This document shows, piece by piece, positions 43,064 to 52,214 of a DNA stretch of 64,000 nt. The stretch spans positions 310,001 through 374,000 of the forward strand of contig JADJTP010000002.1 in assembly GCA_016711095.1 (NCBI GenBank). Direction: 5' to 3'. The stretch's first letter is position 1. Each line of letters begins with the position of its first letter. The notes under the pieces are model-generated. The model was not told the origin of the DNA. It saw nothing but the letters and a program-made list of their open reading frames with translations, and ran no database searches. Made by a program: the position numbers and the translations under genes. The DNA comes from Actinomycetales bacterium (GTDB lineage: Bacteria; Actinomycetota; Actinomycetes; Actinomycetales; Dermatophilaceae).

Positions 43064-45109
43064 ATGCCTGGTCAGTCGCGGTTCGCCGATCTGGAGCCGC
43101 TGCTCGAGCGAGTCCAGAAGCCGATCCAATACGTCGGCGGGGAGCTCAACTCGACCGTCAAGGACTGGAACTGCGGCGGACACGGCCCCGACGAGTCAGA
43201 GCTCACCGTCCGGTGGGCCCTCATGTATCCGGACGCCTACGAGGTCGGCCTGCCTAACCAGGGCGTCATGATCCTCTACGAGGTCCTCAACGAACGCCCC
43301 GACGCCCTCGCCGAACGCACGTATGCCGTGTGGCCCGATCTTGAGGGGCTGCTGCGCGAGGCCGGCGTCCCGCAGCTGACCGTCGACGGGCACCGGCCGG
43401 TCGGCGACTTCGACATCTTCGGGGTCTCGTTCTCGACCGAGCTCGGCTATACGAACTTCCTCACCGCTCTCGACTTGGCCGGTATCCCGCTACATGCCAG
43501 CGAGCGCACAGAGGGTCATCCGCTCGTGATCGTCGGCGGTCATGCGTCGTTCAACCCGGAGCCGATCGCCGACTTTGTCGATGCCGTCGTGGTTGGCGAC
43601 GGCGAACAGGCGGTCCTCGAGCTCACCGACCTCGTCGCGGCGTGGAAGTCACGGGGCCGCAAGGGCGGTCGGGCCGAGTTGTTGGCTCAGGTCGCGCGTT
43701 CTCAGCTGGCCTATGTCCCCTCGTGCTACGAGGTCGACTACCACCCGGATGGGCGGATCCGGAGGGTAGCCCCCAAGCCCGACCTGGGCGGCGTCCCGTG
43801 GCGGGTCGCCAAACACACGGTGACTGACCTGGACGCCTGGCCCTATCCCAAGGCCCCCCTCGTGCCACTGGCCGAGACCGTCCACGAGCGGATGTCGGTC
43901 GAGATCTTCCGCGGCTGCACCCGCGGCTGCCGGTTCTGCCAGGCCGGCATGATCACCCGCCCGGTCCGCGAGCGCTCGATCACCGGCATCGGAGAGATGG
44001 TCGAGCGCGGCCTTTCGGCGACCGGCTTCGAGGAGGTCGGGTTGCTGTCGCTGTCCTCGGCCGACCACACCGAGATCGCGGCGATCGCCAAGGGCCTCGC
44101 CGACCGCTACGAGGGCAGCCAGACCGGCCTGTCCCTGCCGTCCACCCGCGTCGATGCGTTCAACATCGAACTGGCCAACGAGCTGACCCGCGGCGGGCGA
44201 CGGTCGGGGCTGACCTTCGCGCCCGAGGGTGGCTCGGAGCGGCTGCGCCGGGTCATCAACAAGACGGTGACGGAGGACGACCTCGTGGCAACTGTCGCGG
44301 CGGCATACGGGGCGGGGTGGCGCCAGGTCAAGCTCTACTTCATGTGTGGACTTCCCACCGAGACCGACGATGACGTGCTGCAGATCGCCGCGCTGGCCGC
44401 GAAGGTCATCGAAACCGGTCGGCGCGTGAGCGGGCAGCGCGACATACGCTGCACGGTGTCGATCGGTGGGTTCGTGCCCAAGCCGCATACCCCCTTTCAG
44501 TGGGCTGGCCAACTTGCGGCCGGGGCGACCGATGCCCGGCTGCGGCTGTTACGGGACACGATTCGGGCCGATCGCCGCTATGGCCGGTCGATCGGCTTCC
44601 GCTACCACGACGGCCAGCCAGGGATCATCGAAGGCCTGCTCTCCCGAGGCGACCGGCGCGTGGGGGCGGTCATCGAGGGGGTCTGGCGAGACGGTGGGCG
44701 CTTCGACGGGTGGAGCGAGCACTTCTCCTATGAGCGGTGGATGCGCGCCGCCGCAGAGGCGTTCGACGGCACCGCGGTGTCGGTCGACTGGTTCACCACT
44801 CGCGAGCGCGACCGCCGCGAGGTTCTGCCGTGGGACCACATCGACAGCGGCCTGGACCGCGACTGGCTGTGGGAGGACTGGCAGGCGGCTCTGGCCGAGC
44901 AGGAGGTGGACGACTGCCGGTGGAGCGCCTGCTTCGACTGCGGGGTGTGCCCCGAGATGGGCACCCAGATCGAGATCGGACCGACCGGTCGGGTCCTGCT
45001 GCCCCTGTCGGTCTCCTCGGGTGCCCGGCAGCGGCTCTCGGAGCCCCCGACCGCCGTGACGTCGGTGAGCTCAGACAGCGTGGCCGAGGTGGGCCAGCGC
45101 CTGACGTAG
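43064..45109 (+). CDS. B12-binding radical SAM protein, TIGR03960 family
   Basis: 681 residues: an N-terminal B12-binding-like domain (VFGVSFSTELGYTNFLTALDLAGI and VVGDGEQ blocks) and a radical SAM core with the Cys triad CTRGCRFC (about 286-293). Near the C-terminus more Cys lie in CRWSACFDCGVC, perhaps an extra Fe-S site. The substrate is unknown. In most actinobacteria it is followed by its partner TIGR03936 gene and rne; here it instead converges with a NUDIX-like gene, overlapping it by 39 bp (45071-45109). Confidence 0.92.
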   Translation: MPGQSRFADLEPLLERVQKPIQYVGGELNSTVKDWNCGGHGPDESELTVRWALMYPDAYEVGLPNQGVMILYEVLNERPDALAERTYAVWPDLEGLLREAGVPQLTVDGHRPVGDFDIFGVSFSTELGYTNFLTALDLAGIPLHASERTEGHPLVIVGGHASFNPEPIADFVDAVVVGDGEQAVLELTDLVAAWKSRGRKGGRAELLAQVARSQLAYVPSCYEVDYHPDGRIRRVAPKPDLGGVPWRVAKHTVTDLDAWPYPKAPLVPLAETVHERMSVEIFRGCTRGCRFCQAGMITRPVRERSITGIGEMVERGLSATGFEEVGLLSLSSADHTEIAAIAKGLADRYEGSQTGLSLPSTRVDAFNIELANELTRGGRRSGLTFAPEGGSERLRRVINKTVTEDDLVATVAAAYGAGWRQVKLYFMCGLPTETDDDVLQIAALAAKVIETGRRVSGQRDIRCTVSIGGFVPKPHTPFQWAGQLAAGATDARLRLLRDTIRADRRYGRSIGFRYHDGQPGIIEGLLSRGDRRVGAVIEGVWRDGGRFDGWSEHFSYERWMRAAAEAFDGTAVSVDWFTTRERDRREVLPWDHIDSGLDRDWLWEDWQAALAEQEVDDCRWSACFDCGVCPEMGTQIEIGPTGRVLLPLSVSSGARQRLSEPPTAVTSVSSDSVAEVGQRLT

Positions 45110-45604
45110 CAGCACCCCGTGGCCACCGGCCATCTCCGGGGTGGCTGCCAGCTCGCCAGCCTCGACCGGGGTGAGCCAGGCGAGGTCGAGTGCGTTCCCT
45201 TGCGGGCTGCAATCGCCCATGAGGACGACCACATAGCCGAGGGCGACCGCATGTTGGCGCGGGTCGTGGAATGGCGTCACCCCAGGGGTGGGGAAATACT
45301 CGGCGATCGCGAAGGGCTGCGGGGCAATCGGTACCTGGGGCAGGGCCATCGGTCCGAGATCGCGCTCCACGTGTCGCAGAACCGCGTCGCGCAGCCGCTC
45401 GTGGTAGAGCACCCGACCCGAAACCAGCTCACGCTGGATCTCGCCGGATTCGCTGGCGCGCAACAGCAGCCCGATCTGCGTCACCTGGCTGCGCCCATCG
45501 ACACGCACGGGCACAAGGTTGACGTAAAGGATCGGCAGGCGTTCTCGTGCGTCGCGTAGTTCTTCGCGGCTGAGCCATCCGCTCTCGGTTTCGGTCTCCT
45601 GCAT
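45071..45604 (-). CDS. DUF4916 / NUDIX-hydrolase-like protein
   Basis: 177 residues starting MQETETESGWLSREEL. It matches DUF4916, NUDIX-fold proteins of actinobacteria (LPILYVNLVPVRVDG, QREL..GRVLYHERLRDAVLRHVERDLG, SPQGNALDLAWLTPVEAG). The canonical NUDIX box is degenerate, so hydrolase activity is doubtful. The 3' end overlaps that of the radical SAM gene. Follows the FAD oxidase gene on the same strand; CACAAT is 6 nt before the ATG. Confidence 0.8.
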   Translation of the reverse strand: MQETETESGWLSREELRDARERLPILYVNLVPVRVDGRSQVTQIGLLLRASESGEIQRELVSGRVLYHERLRDAVLRHVERDLGPMALPQVPIAPQPFAIAEYFPTPGVTPFHDPRQHAVALGYVVVLMGDCSPQGNALDLAWLTPVEAGELAATPEMAGGHGVLLRQALAHLGHAV

Positions 45605-45653
45605 GGCCCGATTGTGTCAGTCGGACCGAGTCCTGGTGGATCGTCTTGACGCG

Positions 45654-47018
45654 CTAGAACACTTTGCCCGGGTTCATGATCCCGCGCGGGTCGAAGAGAG
45701 CCTTGACGGCCCGTTGCCGGGCGAGCTCCGGCTCACCGAGCTCCCAGACGAGATAAGGCCGCTTCTGGACACCGATGCCGTGCTCGCCGGTGATCGTGCC
45801 GCCAAGGTCGAGCGCCGCCCGCAACAACTCGGCCAGCGCGGCCTCGGCGCGGTGCCATCCGTCGACGTCCTCACGGTCGAAGAACAGCGACGGGTGCAGG
45901 TTTCCGTCCCCACCGTGTCCCGACAGGGTGATTTCCACTCCGGTGCGGGCCGAGATGTCCTGACCCAGCCTGACGAAGTCGGCCAACCGAGCGACCGGCA
46001 CACACGCGTCTTCGGCCAGGCGCCCGCCCTTGGCCTCCAGGGCGTTGTTGAGCATCCGGCGTCCCCGCATCAACAGATCGGCCTCGGAAGGGTTGTCGGC
46101 CACCGCGATTTCCGTGGCCCCCGCGGCGGCCAGCGTCGCGGCATACCGGTCGACGTCCTCGGCCGCATGCCCGGCGCGATCTGACTGTACGAGCAGCGCC
46201 GCCTCGCAGCCGGTCGGGAAACCGAAGTCGCCCACGGCTTGGATCGCGGCGATCGAGGCGCGGTCGAGAAACTCCAGCAGTGCCGGCCGATGCCGATCCT
46301 CGCGCAAGGCGAGCACCCCCCGCACCGCAGCGTCGAGCGAGTCGAAGGTCGCCAGCGCGGTGAGCGCCGGATCGGGGGCGGGCACGAGGCGCACGAGCAC
46401 GCTGGTGACCACCCCGATGGTGCCCTCGGAGCCGACGACGAGCCCGGTGAGGTCATAGCCCGCGACGCCTTTGGCGGTGCGTTTGCCGGTGCGCATCCGC
46501 TGGCCACCGGGCAGCACCACCTCCAGCGATGTGACGTAGTCGGCGGTCACCCCGTACTTGATGCAACACAACCCGCCGGCGTTCGTCGCCACGTTGCCGC
46601 CGATCGTGCACGAGTCGACCGAGGCCGGGTCTGGTGGATAGTGCAGGCCCACCTGCGCGGCTGCCGCCTTGAGTTCGGCGGTGACGATCCCCGGGCCGAC
46701 CCGGGCGTGTCCCTCGACCGGATCGATGTCCAGACCCCGCAGATCCTCGACGTTGAGGACGATCGACCCCTCGGTCGCGCAGGCAGCGCCGGTGAGCGCG
46801 GTGCGTGCACCCTGGGGAACGACCGGTATGCCGTGCGCCTGCGCCTCGTCGAGCACGGCGACGACGTCGGCCTCGTCTCTCGCGCGCACGACGGTGAAGT
46901 CGACCGGCGGACGTGCCCAGAAGGAGGCATCGACGGCATACGTGGCGGCGATCTCGCGGTCGCGCACGAGCGGTGCGTCGCCCAAGCGAAGACGGAGCCG
47001 ATCGGCAACTGCCCGCAT
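45654..47018 (-). CDS. FAD-linked oxidase, GlcD/D-lactate dehydrogenase type
   Basis: 454 residues. The FAD-binding PCMH domain includes VVPQGARTALTGAA, IDPVEGHARVGPG, PPDPAS and GGNVATNAGGLCCIKYG; the C-terminal FAD-oxidase cap ends with TLSGHGGDGNLHPS, GEHGIGVQKRPYL, and DPRGIMNPGKVF. Oxidises a 2-hydroxy acid such as D-lactate or glycolate; which one is not clear. TAGGGT lies 6 nt before the ATG at 47018. Divergent from acetyl-CoA hydrolase. Confidence 0.92.
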   Translation of the reverse strand: MRAVADRLRLRLGDAPLVRDREIAATYAVDASFWARPPVDFTVVRARDEADVVAVLDEAQAHGIPVVPQGARTALTGAACATEGSIVLNVEDLRGLDIDPVEGHARVGPGIVTAELKAAAAQVGLHYPPDPASVDSCTIGGNVATNAGGLCCIKYGVTADYVTSLEVVLPGGQRMRTGKRTAKGVAGYDLTGLVVGSEGTIGVVTSVLVRLVPAPDPALTALATFDSLDAAVRGVLALREDRHRPALLEFLDRASIAAIQAVGDFGFPTGCEAALLVQSDRAGHAAEDVDRYAATLAAAGATEIAVADNPSEADLLMRGRRMLNNALEAKGGRLAEDACVPVARLADFVRLGQDISARTGVEITLSGHGGDGNLHPSLFFDREDVDGWHRAEAALAELLRAALDLGGTITGEHGIGVQKRPYLVWELGEPELARQRAVKALFDPRGIMNPGKVF

Positions 47019-47024
47019 GGCCAG

Positions 47025-47030
47025 ACCCTA
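47025..47030 (-). promoter_or_regulatory. -10 element, leaderless FAD oxidase gene
   Basis: TAGGGT on the minus strand lies 6 nt before the ATG at 47018. Confidence 0.5.
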
Positions 47031-47093
47031 TCCGCTGTGAGAGGTGTCTCACGGCGACGGCTGCGGCTGTCGGCCGGCGCCGGCTGGATAGGG

Positions 47094-47099
47094 GATAGT
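47094..47099 (+). promoter_or_regulatory. -10 element, leaderless acetyl-CoA hydrolase gene
   Basis: GATAGT lies 7 nt before the ATG at 47107. Confidence 0.5.
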
Positions 47100-47106
47100 T
47101 GACACC

Positions 47107-48342
47107 ATGTCCGCCACGCTCGGCGAGCTGATCGCCGCCCTGGAAGCCCTGCCACCCAATCCTCGGATCGTCGCCAGTGGCAACGGTGCCATCCCGTTCG
47201 AACTGTTGCAGATCGCCGACCGGAACGTGCCGAAGTTCACCTTGAATATGCTGGCCGCCCATTCGGGCCTGCCGTCGCGCGAGGGCATCACCCATGAGAC
47301 TTCGTTCGTCGGCTCAGGGATGCGCAAGAGCCCTCACCTGTCTTATGTACCGGCCCGGTTGTCGATGGTGCCGCTGCTGTTCAAGAACGCTCTGCCCGTC
47401 GATGCCGTAATTGCCCACACCTCCGTGCCGCACAACGGGAAGGTGTCGCTGGGCATCGAGACCAACGTCGTCGTCGGCGCCATCGAAGCGTGCAAGGCCC
47501 GCGGTGGCACGATCATCGCGCAGGCTAACAAGCAGATGCCCTACACTTTCGGCGACTCCGAATATGACGTCGAGGACTTCGATGTCATCTATGAGGTGGA
47601 CCTCCCGGTCGCCAACTATCGCGAGCGCAAGATCGTGTCGGCCAGCTCGACCGATACCGCCACCATTGGCGCCGCTGTCGCCGACCGGGTGCTCGACGGG
47701 TCGGTTCTGCAGCTGGGCATCGGGGCCATCCCCGACGCGGTCCTTCCTGAGCTGGCCCACAAGAGGGGCCTGGGAATCTGGACGGAGATGTTCTCCGACG
47801 GGTTGCTCGCCCTCATCGAGGCCGGCGCGATGGATCAGGAGCTTCCGATCACAGCGTCCTTCTCCGTCGGCAGCGCCGAGCTGTACGAGTGGATGCACCT
47901 CAACCCGAACGTCGTCATGCGGCGCACCGAGACGACCAACAACCCGGGCAACATCGCCAAGCAGCGGCAGATGACCTCGGTCAACACGGCGCTGCAGGTC
48001 GACCTCTTCGGTCAGGCGAACGCCTCGCGCATCAACACCCGGATCCATTCGGGTTTCGGGGGCCAGACCGACTTCATCGTCGGTGCGCTGCATTCGAAGG
48101 GTGGCCAGGCGATCATGGCCCTGCGGTCTTGGCATCCCAAGGCCGACGTCTCGACGATCGTCCCGCTCATCGACGAGCCGGTCACGTCCTTCCAACACAG
48201 CGCGATCATCACCGAGCAGGGTGTTGCCGAGATCTTCGGCAACGACCAGGCCAAACAGTGCTGGTCCATCATCAACAAGACCGCCCACCCGAGCGTGCGG
48301 GACGAACTCTGGGAGGAGGCCCGCGCGCTGGGCCTCGCGTGA
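47107..48342 (+). CDS. Acetyl-CoA hydrolase/transferase family protein
   Basis: 411 residues of the CoA-transferase family 1 (Ach1/4-hydroxybutyrate CoA transferase-like): VLQLGIGAIPDAVLPEL, GIWTEMFSDGLLALIEAG, SGFGGQTDFIVGA, and the ITEQGVAEIFG ending. Hydrolyses or exchanges acyl-CoA; the catalytic Glu is probably in WTEMFSDG. The neighbour FAD oxidase suggests organic acid metabolism. The stop overlaps the next start. Confidence 0.9.
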   Translation: MSATLGELIAALEALPPNPRIVASGNGAIPFELLQIADRNVPKFTLNMLAAHSGLPSREGITHETSFVGSGMRKSPHLSYVPARLSMVPLLFKNALPVDAVIAHTSVPHNGKVSLGIETNVVVGAIEACKARGGTIIAQANKQMPYTFGDSEYDVEDFDVIYEVDLPVANYRERKIVSASSTDTATIGAAVADRVLDGSVLQLGIGAIPDAVLPELAHKRGLGIWTEMFSDGLLALIEAGAMDQELPITASFSVGSAELYEWMHLNPNVVMRRTETTNNPGNIAKQRQMTSVNTALQVDLFGQANASRINTRIHSGFGGQTDFIVGALHSKGGQAIMALRSWHPKADVSTIVPLIDEPVTSFQHSAIITEQGVAEIFGNDQAKQCWSIINKTAHPSVRDELWEEARALGLA

Positions 48343-48770
48343 GCGTGGCCTCCCGGCCGGGTCGGAACGCGGTGGCCGGCATGCCGACCCGCGGCGAGTG
48401 GCGGGTCTTCGGCCAGTGGACGCTCGTCGGTGCGGCATCGATCTGGGCCACCTGGACGCTGCTGAGCTATGGCTGGGTTCTCGCCGTCGGCGCGACGATC
48501 GGCGCCGTGCTCATTGCCAGGCGCGAGGAGCCAGGGCGGTCAGCTTGGGGTTTCGTCGCCGGCATGGGACTCGTCCCGATGTGGGTGGGCTTGATCAACC
48601 GGGCCACGGTGGGGCCGCCCTCGCCGTGGTGGTGGGTCGGCACGGGCGCGATCCTCGCGGCTGCCGGGGTGCTGCCGTTTCTGCGCCCGCGGCGCGTCGA
48701 GCCCGCCGACGAGCCCGCCGACCGGCCATCCGAGGGCCCAGACCCGGAGCCTGTCGGGCCTGTGCCCTGA
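48339..48770 (+). CDS. DUF2530-like membrane protein
   Basis: 143 residues with about four membrane segments and a Pro/Glu/Asp-rich cytosolic tail. The GTG overlaps the stop of acetyl-CoA hydrolase (GTGA). Conserved in actinobacteria; function unknown. Confidence 0.6.
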   Translation: MSVASRPGRNAVAGMPTRGEWRVFGQWTLVGAASIWATWTLLSYGWVLAVGATIGAVLIARREEPGRSAWGFVAGMGLVPMWVGLINRATVGPPSPWWWVGTGAILAAAGVLPFLRPRRVEPADEPADRPSEGPDPEPVGPVP

Positions 48771-48785
48771 CCCGACGGGGTCAGG
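48766..48785. terminator. Bidirectional hairpin spanning two stop codons
   Basis: CCTGACCC, GACG, GGGTCAGG: a perfect 8-bp stem that includes the stop codons of both convergent genes. Confidence 0.65.
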
Positions 48786-50100
48786 CCGCACCGGTGAGCT
48801 GTTCCCGCCTCGCCTCCAGCTTCGCCATGACGGGCGTCGCGAGGACTCCGTGGACGACGACGGACAGGATGATCGCGAAGAGCGCGGTGGCCCACAGCCA
48901 TCGCTCTTCGGGAAACGACGTTTCGGACAGCGCATATGCCAGGTAGTAGATCGTGCCGACCCCACGGATGCCGAAGAAGGAGGTGATGGCTCGCTCCCGG
49001 CGCTCGAGCGGTCGGTGCGACTCGTCGGCCATCCGCCATCGGCCCACACCGAGGGCGAGCCAGCCTGCGAGCGGACGGATGCCGAAGACGAGGGCCGCCG
49101 CGAGGACGACACCCCGCCAGTCGAGGTGGGTCAGCGTCCCGTCGGTGATGCTGATTCCGACGAAGAGCAGAACGAAAAGGGTCATCATGCGCTCGAGACG
49201 CTCGATGACGCCGTGCATGTGCTCGTGGAACCGGTGCGTCCGATCGACCGCCCGCAGCGCCATCGCGCAGGCGAAGACTCCGAGGAACCCGTATCCGCCG
49301 ACGAGTTCGGTCGCGCCGAAGGACAGGAGCATCGCCGCGAGGGCGAGGAGGGGCTCGCCGCGCGCGGCGAGGCGCAGCGACTTGCGCTCCGATCGGAACG
49401 CGGCCCAGCCGAGCACCGTGCCGATGCCGACGCCGACAATCAGCCCGAGGACGACCTTGCCGACGAGCTCCCAGGCCAGCCAGCGCGCCCCCCACTCCGA
49501 GACGGCGCCCATGCTTGCAAGGAAGATCGCGGCATAGACGAACGGGAAGGCGAGCCCGTCGTTGAGACCCGCCTCGGAGGTGAGGGCGAAGCGCACCTCA
49601 TCCCGCTCGCTGATCTCCTCGTCGTCGGTGTCGAGGTCCTCGCCGGGACCTCCGACCTGGACGTCCGAGGCGAGCACCGGGTCGGTCGGTGCGAGCGCGG
49701 CGCCGAGCAGCAGCGCCGGCGCGGCGGCGAGCCCCAACCCCCACCACCCCAGCAGGAAAACGCCGCCGATCGTCAACGGCATCGCGATGCCGAGGAGCTT
49801 CCACGTCGCGGACCAAGTCCGCCACCCGGTGATCCTGCGCAGCGAGAGCGGACGGTCGAGGGCGAGGCCCACCCCCATGAGGGCCAGGAGCACCGTGATC
49901 TCCGTGACGTGCAGGATCGTCGTCTGCTGGTCGACCGGATCCATGACGAACGCTTGCGGCAGCGGGAGCAGCCCGATGAGCGCCCCGAGCGCGATGAGGA
50001 TGACCGGCGCCGACAGCCAGGCACGCTCGAGCAGGCTCGGCAGACCGACCGCGAACATGAGGGCCAAGCCCCCGATGAGGAAGACCACGTCGCCGCTCAT
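48781..50100 (-). CDS. Na+/H+ antiporter, CPA1 (NhaP/KefB-like)
   Basis: 439 residues, about 12 membrane segments. The core LLLGAALAPTDPVLASDVQ (unwound helix) and the FALTSEAGLNDGLAFPFV motif with the ion-binding Asp are clear. A short acidic loop lies between (DTDDEEISE). Exchanges Na+ or K+ for protons. The GIRGVGTIYYLAYAL block near the end is typical. Next to a multicopper oxidase gene in an octamer-free interval. Confidence 0.92.
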   Translation of the reverse strand: MSGDVVFLIGGLALMFAVGLPSLLERAWLSAPVILIALGALIGLLPLPQAFVMDPVDQQTTILHVTEITVLLALMGVGLALDRPLSLRRITGWRTWSATWKLLGIAMPLTIGGVFLLGWWGLGLAAAPALLLGAALAPTDPVLASDVQVGGPGEDLDTDDEEISERDEVRFALTSEAGLNDGLAFPFVYAAIFLASMGAVSEWGARWLAWELVGKVVLGLIVGVGIGTVLGWAAFRSERKSLRLAARGEPLLALAAMLLSFGATELVGGYGFLGVFACAMALRAVDRTHRFHEHMHGVIERLERMMTLFVLLFVGISITDGTLTHLDWRGVVLAAALVFGIRPLAGWLALGVGRWRMADESHRPLERRERAITSFFGIRGVGTIYYLAYALSETSFPEERWLWATALFAIILSVVVHGVLATPVMAKLEARREQLTGAA

Positions 50101-50148
50101 CGGTGAATGCTCCCACGCCGAACGGCGTCTAGGGAGCCCCGAGTCCGC

Positions 50149-52092
50149 TCACCCTTCCGTCACCCGGAAGGGTCGCATCATCTCGTGGTCCTCGTGCTCG
50201 AGAATGTGGCAGTGCCAGGCGAAGAGGCCGGCCTTGTCGAACCGTGCCCTGATCCGGGTCACCTCGTGCGGGTAGGCGATGACGGTGTCCTTGGGCCCGG
50301 TCTCGTTCGGTTCGGGGTCACGGGAAGGTGCGTTATGGGCCTGGCGATCGAGCACTTCGAACTGGACGAGGTGCACGTGGATCGGGTGCGCGTCCATGGT
50401 GAGGTTGTGGATCTCCCAGATCTCGGTATCGCCCACGCTCGGGTTCTCCGTGATCTCGTCGTCCCACCCGAGTGGCACGCCGATGGCGCCGTCCATGACT
50501 CCGAGGAACGCCGCTCGCGGTCCGACGTCCGGCAGTACCTCGGAGTCCGCCTCCATGAGCGCCAGCCGCCTGGTGCGCACCTCGGCGCCGGCGTGCGGCG
50601 GTGACGGCAGCAGCAGGCCGTCCGGGTCGGCGCTCGTCTCGTCACCGACCCGGTCGACGACGACGAACCGCATGACCTGGCCCGTCGTCGCGGGATCGGC
50701 GACGTCGAAGTCGACTCCGGGCACTCCGCCGCCGAAGGGCTCGTCCGGGCCTTCGTTGACCAGGAAGAGCTCGGCGCCGGCAGGAAACGCGGAGAAGTCG
50801 ACGACGACGTCGGCCCGCTCCGCGGGAGCCAGCAGAAGCCTCTCCATGGCCACCACCTGCGGCAGGAAGCCGCCGTCTCCGCCGACTTGCCAGAAGGGCA
50901 TTGCGTTCTTGGTGGGCCGCGCGGTCGGGTCGGTCGCGAGCGCGAGGATGAGGAAGCGAGAACCGCACCCGTTGAGCAGCCGAAGCCGGTAGCGCCGCTT
51001 CTCCACTCGGTGGGTCGGCCAACTGCGGCCGTTGACGACCATGGTGTTGCCGAAGAACTCGGGGTTCCAGATGGGCGCGATGTCCGTGTCTGGCACGTAC
51101 GGCCCGGAGAACCCGTCAAAGTGGGCTCGGGTGTCGGGGTAGAACAGCCGGCCATCCCGCGTGAAGACCCGGTCCTGGATCGCCAGCGGGATCTCGTATG
51201 CGCCCTGCGAACTCCCTGCTGGCCCACCGGGGAGCACGTCCGGGTCCACGTCGTGCGAGCCGCCGCGGAGAAGGTAGAAGCCCGCCGGCCCGGCATAGAC
51301 GTTGAGCCGGGTGACGCCCAGGGCGTGGTCGTGGAACCAGAGCGTCGCGGCCGCCTGGTCGTTGTCGTAGTGTGCAGAGGCAGTGCCGGGAGCCCATTGG
51401 GTGCCGTGCTTGGCCGCGTACTGCTCGGCGAACTCCTCGTAGCGCGAGCCGACCGTCGCATACCCGCGGGGGACGTTCGGGGCGTCGGGAAGGAACCACG
51501 CCTCCGGATAGCCGTCGCTCTCCTCGTCGGTGTGTCCGCCATGGAGGTGCACAACGATGGGCACCGGACCGTCATATGGGCCGGGGGTCGCCTCGGCCAT
51601 CGAGTGCCCGTCGCGGTGCTGCTCCCCGCCCGGCGGGTTGGCCCAGTGCAGTGTCGGGTCGACGGGCAGCAGGTGTGGGAGATAGCCGCCGCGGCGACCG
51701 GCGACGAGGCCGTTGGTCCAGGTGACCTCGACCGGCCTGTCGACCCGCGCCTCGATCGAGAAGGACGGGTAGTGATGGGTGCGTGCGGCGGTCTCGGAGC
51801 CATATCCCCAGACAACTGTGCCGGGGAGGCCCATGGGCAGGATCTGCTGGCGGAACTGCCGCACCCCGATGCGGTAGCGGTCAACGCCGCCGTCCGTCGA
51901 GGTCGCAGGCATGGCCGGCGGCACGACGAGCGAGGTGACGTATTTCGGGATGCTCGCGGGGTCCAGGAGCGGCGCGCCGCCCTTCCTCACCCGCAATGGC
52001 GCTGCGGCCGAACCCGCGGGCCCGATGAGGAACAGGCCCGCGGCTCCGGCCGTCCCCATCCCTAGCAGCTGACGACGCGACATCACCGTCAT
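50149..52092 (-). CDS. Multicopper oxidase (CotA/bilirubin oxidase-like), Tat-exported
   Basis: 647 residues. The N-terminus MSRRQLLGMGTAGAAG is a Tat-type signal. Copper ligands: HLHGGHTDEESDG (about 180), WFHDHALG (about 262), HPIHVHLVQF (about 569) and HCHILEHEDHEMM (about 627; the type 1 axial Met is present). Domain order is that of CotA-like laccases. It oxidises metal ions or phenols with O2. Start ATG 52092; upstream ATGs read into a basic stretch. Terminates 49 nt from the antiporter start. Confidence 0.93.
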   Translation of the reverse strand: MTVMSRRQLLGMGTAGAAGLFLIGPAGSAAAPLRVRKGGAPLLDPASIPKYVTSLVVPPAMPATSTDGGVDRYRIGVRQFRQQILPMGLPGTVVWGYGSETAARTHHYPSFSIEARVDRPVEVTWTNGLVAGRRGGYLPHLLPVDPTLHWANPPGGEQHRDGHSMAEATPGPYDGPVPIVVHLHGGHTDEESDGYPEAWFLPDAPNVPRGYATVGSRYEEFAEQYAAKHGTQWAPGTASAHYDNDQAAATLWFHDHALGVTRLNVYAGPAGFYLLRGGSHDVDPDVLPGGPAGSSQGAYEIPLAIQDRVFTRDGRLFYPDTRAHFDGFSGPYVPDTDIAPIWNPEFFGNTMVVNGRSWPTHRVEKRRYRLRLLNGCGSRFLILALATDPTARPTKNAMPFWQVGGDGGFLPQVVAMERLLLAPAERADVVVDFSAFPAGAELFLVNEGPDEPFGGGVPGVDFDVADPATTGQVMRFVVVDRVGDETSADPDGLLLPSPPHAGAEVRTRRLALMEADSEVLPDVGPRAAFLGVMDGAIGVPLGWDDEITENPSVGDTEIWEIHNLTMDAHPIHVHLVQFEVLDRQAHNAPSRDPEPNETGPKDTVIAYPHEVTRIRARFDKAGLFAWHCHILEHEDHEMMRPFRVTEG

Positions 52093-52202
52093 GGCAGTTC
52101 CCTCGCATCTCGCCCCTCGTGATGCAGTCACTCTGGACCAGGCTGGTGTGGGCGTCAAGAGCGCATCGGGGCGGTGAGGCAGTGAAGCAGCGGACGGACG
52201 CA

Positions 52203-52208
52203 TAGGCT
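52203..52208 (+). promoter_or_regulatory. -10 element, leaderless coaE
   Basis: TAGGCT lies 6 nt before the GTG at 52215. Confidence 0.5.
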
Positions 52209-52214
52209 GAGGTC

